Positions 33,970 through 35,414 of a stretch of DNA of 35,414 bases are shown here, in pieces; the first letter of the stretch is position 1; every line of letters begins with the position of its first letter. Origin of the DNA: Verrucomicrobiota bacterium (GTDB taxonomy: Bacteria > Verrucomicrobiota > Verrucomicrobiia > Opitutales > Opitutaceae); NCBI GenBank assembly GCA_016871595.1, contig VHCY01000014.1, positions 1 through 35,414 of the forward strand. Reading direction: 5' to 3'. The notes beneath the pieces were generated by a model, which worked only from the letters and a program-made list of their open reading frames with translations, ran no database searches and was not told the DNA's origin. The position numbers were made by a program, and so were the translations under genes.

Positions 33970-35397
33970 TCAGTTCGGCTGGCCCCAGACGCGGGGCGCG
34001 CGGAAGCCCTCGGGAGCCGCTTCCGCCTTGGGGGGCAGGGCCTCGCGCGCGAAAGCCTCGAGCCGGGCGGCGAGCCGCTGGACGATCTCCGGGTGGCGCG
34101 CGGCGAGGTTCTCCCGTTCGCCCGGATCCGCCGCGAGGTTGAAGAGTTCCATCGTCTCCGCGGCCGGGGCCGCCTTCTTGCCGCCCTTCTTCTTGCCGGT
34201 CGTGGCCGGGCTGTCGGGCAGGTCGTTGGCGCCGATCGCGCCGTTGCGGACAAGCTTCCAGTCGCCCATCCGCACCGCGCCGCCGCGGGGGTAGGCGTTC
34301 AGCAAGATGGCCTCGTGGGGCGAGGGCGCGCCCGCGGTGATCGTCGCCCAGGCGTCGCGCCCGTCGAGCGGCCGGGCCGGCGCGGCGGTGATGCCGGCGA
34401 GCCGCCGCAGGGTCGGGTACCAGTCGACGATGTGCAGGGGGGCCTGGACGACGGTGCCGGCGGGGATGACGCCCGGCCAGGTGGCGAAGGCGGGCACGCG
34501 GACCCCGCCCTCGTACACGGTGCCCTTCTGGGCGCGCAGCGGTCCGTTGGTGGCGCCGAGGGTGATCGGGCCGCCATTGTCGCTGGAGAACGCGATCAAC
34601 GTGCGCCCGGTCAGACCGCGGCGCTCGAGGGCGGCCACGACGCGGCCGACCTGGTCGTCGAGGCACGTGACCATCGCCGAATAGGTGCGGCGTTTCGGGT
34701 CGGCCACGTGCGCGTAGCGGCGCAGGTACTCCTCCGGGGCCTGGAGCGGCGTGTGCGGGGCGTTGAAGGGCACGTAGAGGAAGAACGGGCGCGCCGGATC
34801 GGCGTTCTCCACCACCCGCACCGCCTCGTCGCCGACCAGCACCGTGGTGTAGCCGGCGTCGCGGCTCTCGCGGTCGTCGCGGTGCCAGTCGTGCCCGCCG
34901 TCCCGCTGGTGGGTGAAGTAATCGAGGGCGCCGTTGTAGTGGCCGTACTGGGACTGGAAGCCGCGCCGGGTGGGCAGGTACTCGGGCCGGAAGTGCCCGA
35001 GGTGCCATTTGCCGGCGATGGCGGTGGCGTAGCCGGCCCCGCCGAGCGCTTGGGCGAGGGTGGTCTCCTCCAGCGGCAGCCCGTATTGCGCCCACGGGCG
35101 GACCACGCCGATCTGCAGGCCGTGGCGAATCGGGTAACGGCCGGTGAGGAAGGCGGCGCGGGTGGGCGAGCAGACGGGCAGGACGTAGAACTGCTCCAGC
35201 TTGGCGCCCGCGGCGGCGAGGCGGTCGAGGTGCGGCGTGGCGATGTCCCCGCCGTGCCAGCCGACGTCGGTCCAGCCGAGGTCGTCGGCGAGGAAATAGA
35301 TCACGTTCGGGCGCGGGGCGGGCGCGGCCGCGGCGAGGAGCGGGGCGAGGACGGCGAGCGCGAGGACGAGGGGGATCAGCGGGCGGGGCGGTTTCAT
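33970..35397 (-). CDS. Exported S1-family sulfatase (arylsulfatase A/B-like, Cys type)
   Basis: A 475-residue sulfatase with a signal peptide at 1-25 (LIPLVLALAVLAPLLAAAA). Metal ligands Asp38-Asp39 are in YFLADDLGWTD. The maturation motif is Cys76-Ser-Pro-Thr-Arg80 in VLPVCSPTRAAFLTGRYP. IAGKWHLGHF and FSSDNGGP are conserved, and the PIRHGLQIGVVRPWAQYGLP segment resembles arylsulfatase B-type enzymes. A Lys/Gly-rich insert (ATTGKKKGGKKAAPAAE) sits just before the C-terminal sub-domain strand MELFNLAADPGERENLAARH. The gene converges on the dipeptidase gene across 16 bp. Upstream sequence to the window end (35398-35414) is too short to judge. Confidence 0.93.
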   Translation of the reverse strand: MKPPRPLIPLVLALAVLAPLLAAAAPAPRPNVIYFLADDLGWTDVGWHGGDIATPHLDRLAAAGAKLEQFYVLPVCSPTRAAFLTGRYPIRHGLQIGVVRPWAQYGLPLEETTLAQALGGAGYATAIAGKWHLGHFRPEYLPTRRGFQSQYGHYNGALDYFTHQRDGGHDWHRDDRESRDAGYTTVLVGDEAVRVVENADPARPFFLYVPFNAPHTPLQAPEEYLRRYAHVADPKRRTYSAMVTCLDDQVGRVVAALERRGLTGRTLIAFSSDNGGPITLGATNGPLRAQKGTVYEGGVRVPAFATWPGVIPAGTVVQAPLHIVDWYPTLRRLAGITAAPARPLDGRDAWATITAGAPSPHEAILLNAYPRGGAVRMGDWKLVRNGAIGANDLPDSPATTGKKKGGKKAAPAAETMELFNLAADPGERENLAARHPEIVQRLAARLEAFAREALPPKAEAAPEGFRAPRVWGQPN

Positions 35398-35414
35398 CGG
35401 CGGGGTGGGGTCAG

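Noticed and set aside
1-35414. CRISPR arrays, tRNA/rRNA genes, insertion sequences, integrase or attachment sites
   Set aside because: No regularly spaced repeats, tRNA-like folds, transposase motifs or terminal repeats were noticed; a covariance-model scan was not possible.

Overview
The window is very GC-rich (roughly 70% or more by eye) and almost fully coding. No gap exceeds about 170 bases, and many neighbouring genes overlap by ATGA or GTGA. Several things point to a Verrucomicrobiota bacterium of the Opitutaceae type: S1 sulfatases, a heparinase II/III-like lyase, a pectinesterase with a tandem C-terminal surface module, and a CnrYXH-like sigma cassette. This assignment is inference from gene content, not a database match. 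No rRNA, tRNA, CRISPR array, insertion sequence or integrase was seen.

Left part (1-7567). A cut-off MidA-type methyltransferase gene diverges from an S41 C-terminal processing protease gene, which overlaps tsaD (tRNA t6A synthesis). An exported heparinase II/III-like enzyme and an exported sulfatase follow; they look like a small locus for a sulfated or uronate-containing polysaccharide. A short Cys-containing gene is next; it appears frameshifted in a run of seven Gs.

Centre (7738-17926). A translationally coupled gene pair encodes a membrane-anchored PhnD-like solute-binding protein and a six-helix PAP2-like protein fused to a cytoplasmic TIR domain. I could not assign this pair to a known system, and it is the best candidate here for something undescribed. 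An epimerase-like gene and a TesA-like GDSL esterase gene follow on the minus strand. They are divergent from a YbbA/LolD-like ATPase and a YbbP-like permease, the layout of E. coli tesA-ybbA-ybbP. A secreted pectinesterase closes this part.

Copper region (17942-29255). Six minus-strand genes run from 27783 down to 18808: a small exported Cys protein, a TolC-like channel, a YHS-type anchored protein, a CusB-like adaptor, a CusA-like RND pump with the three copper-relay methionines, and a P1B-1 Cu(I) ATPase. Together they should move Cu(I)/Ag(I) from the cytoplasm and periplasm out of the cell. Divergent from them lie three genes whose order and sizes match CnrY-CnrX-CnrH (anti-sigma, periplasmic metal sensor, ECF sigma factor). 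The 114-bp gap between the two groups holds a perfect 7-bp inverted repeat. An AIM24-family gene lies downstream of the ATPase.

Right part (29269-35397). Pyruvate kinase, a YycJ-like metallo-hydrolase, two more exported sulfatases and an apparently Tat-exported dipeptidase E. All three sulfatases in the window carry a Cys in the maturation motif, so each would need formylglycine formation; no maturase gene is visible here.
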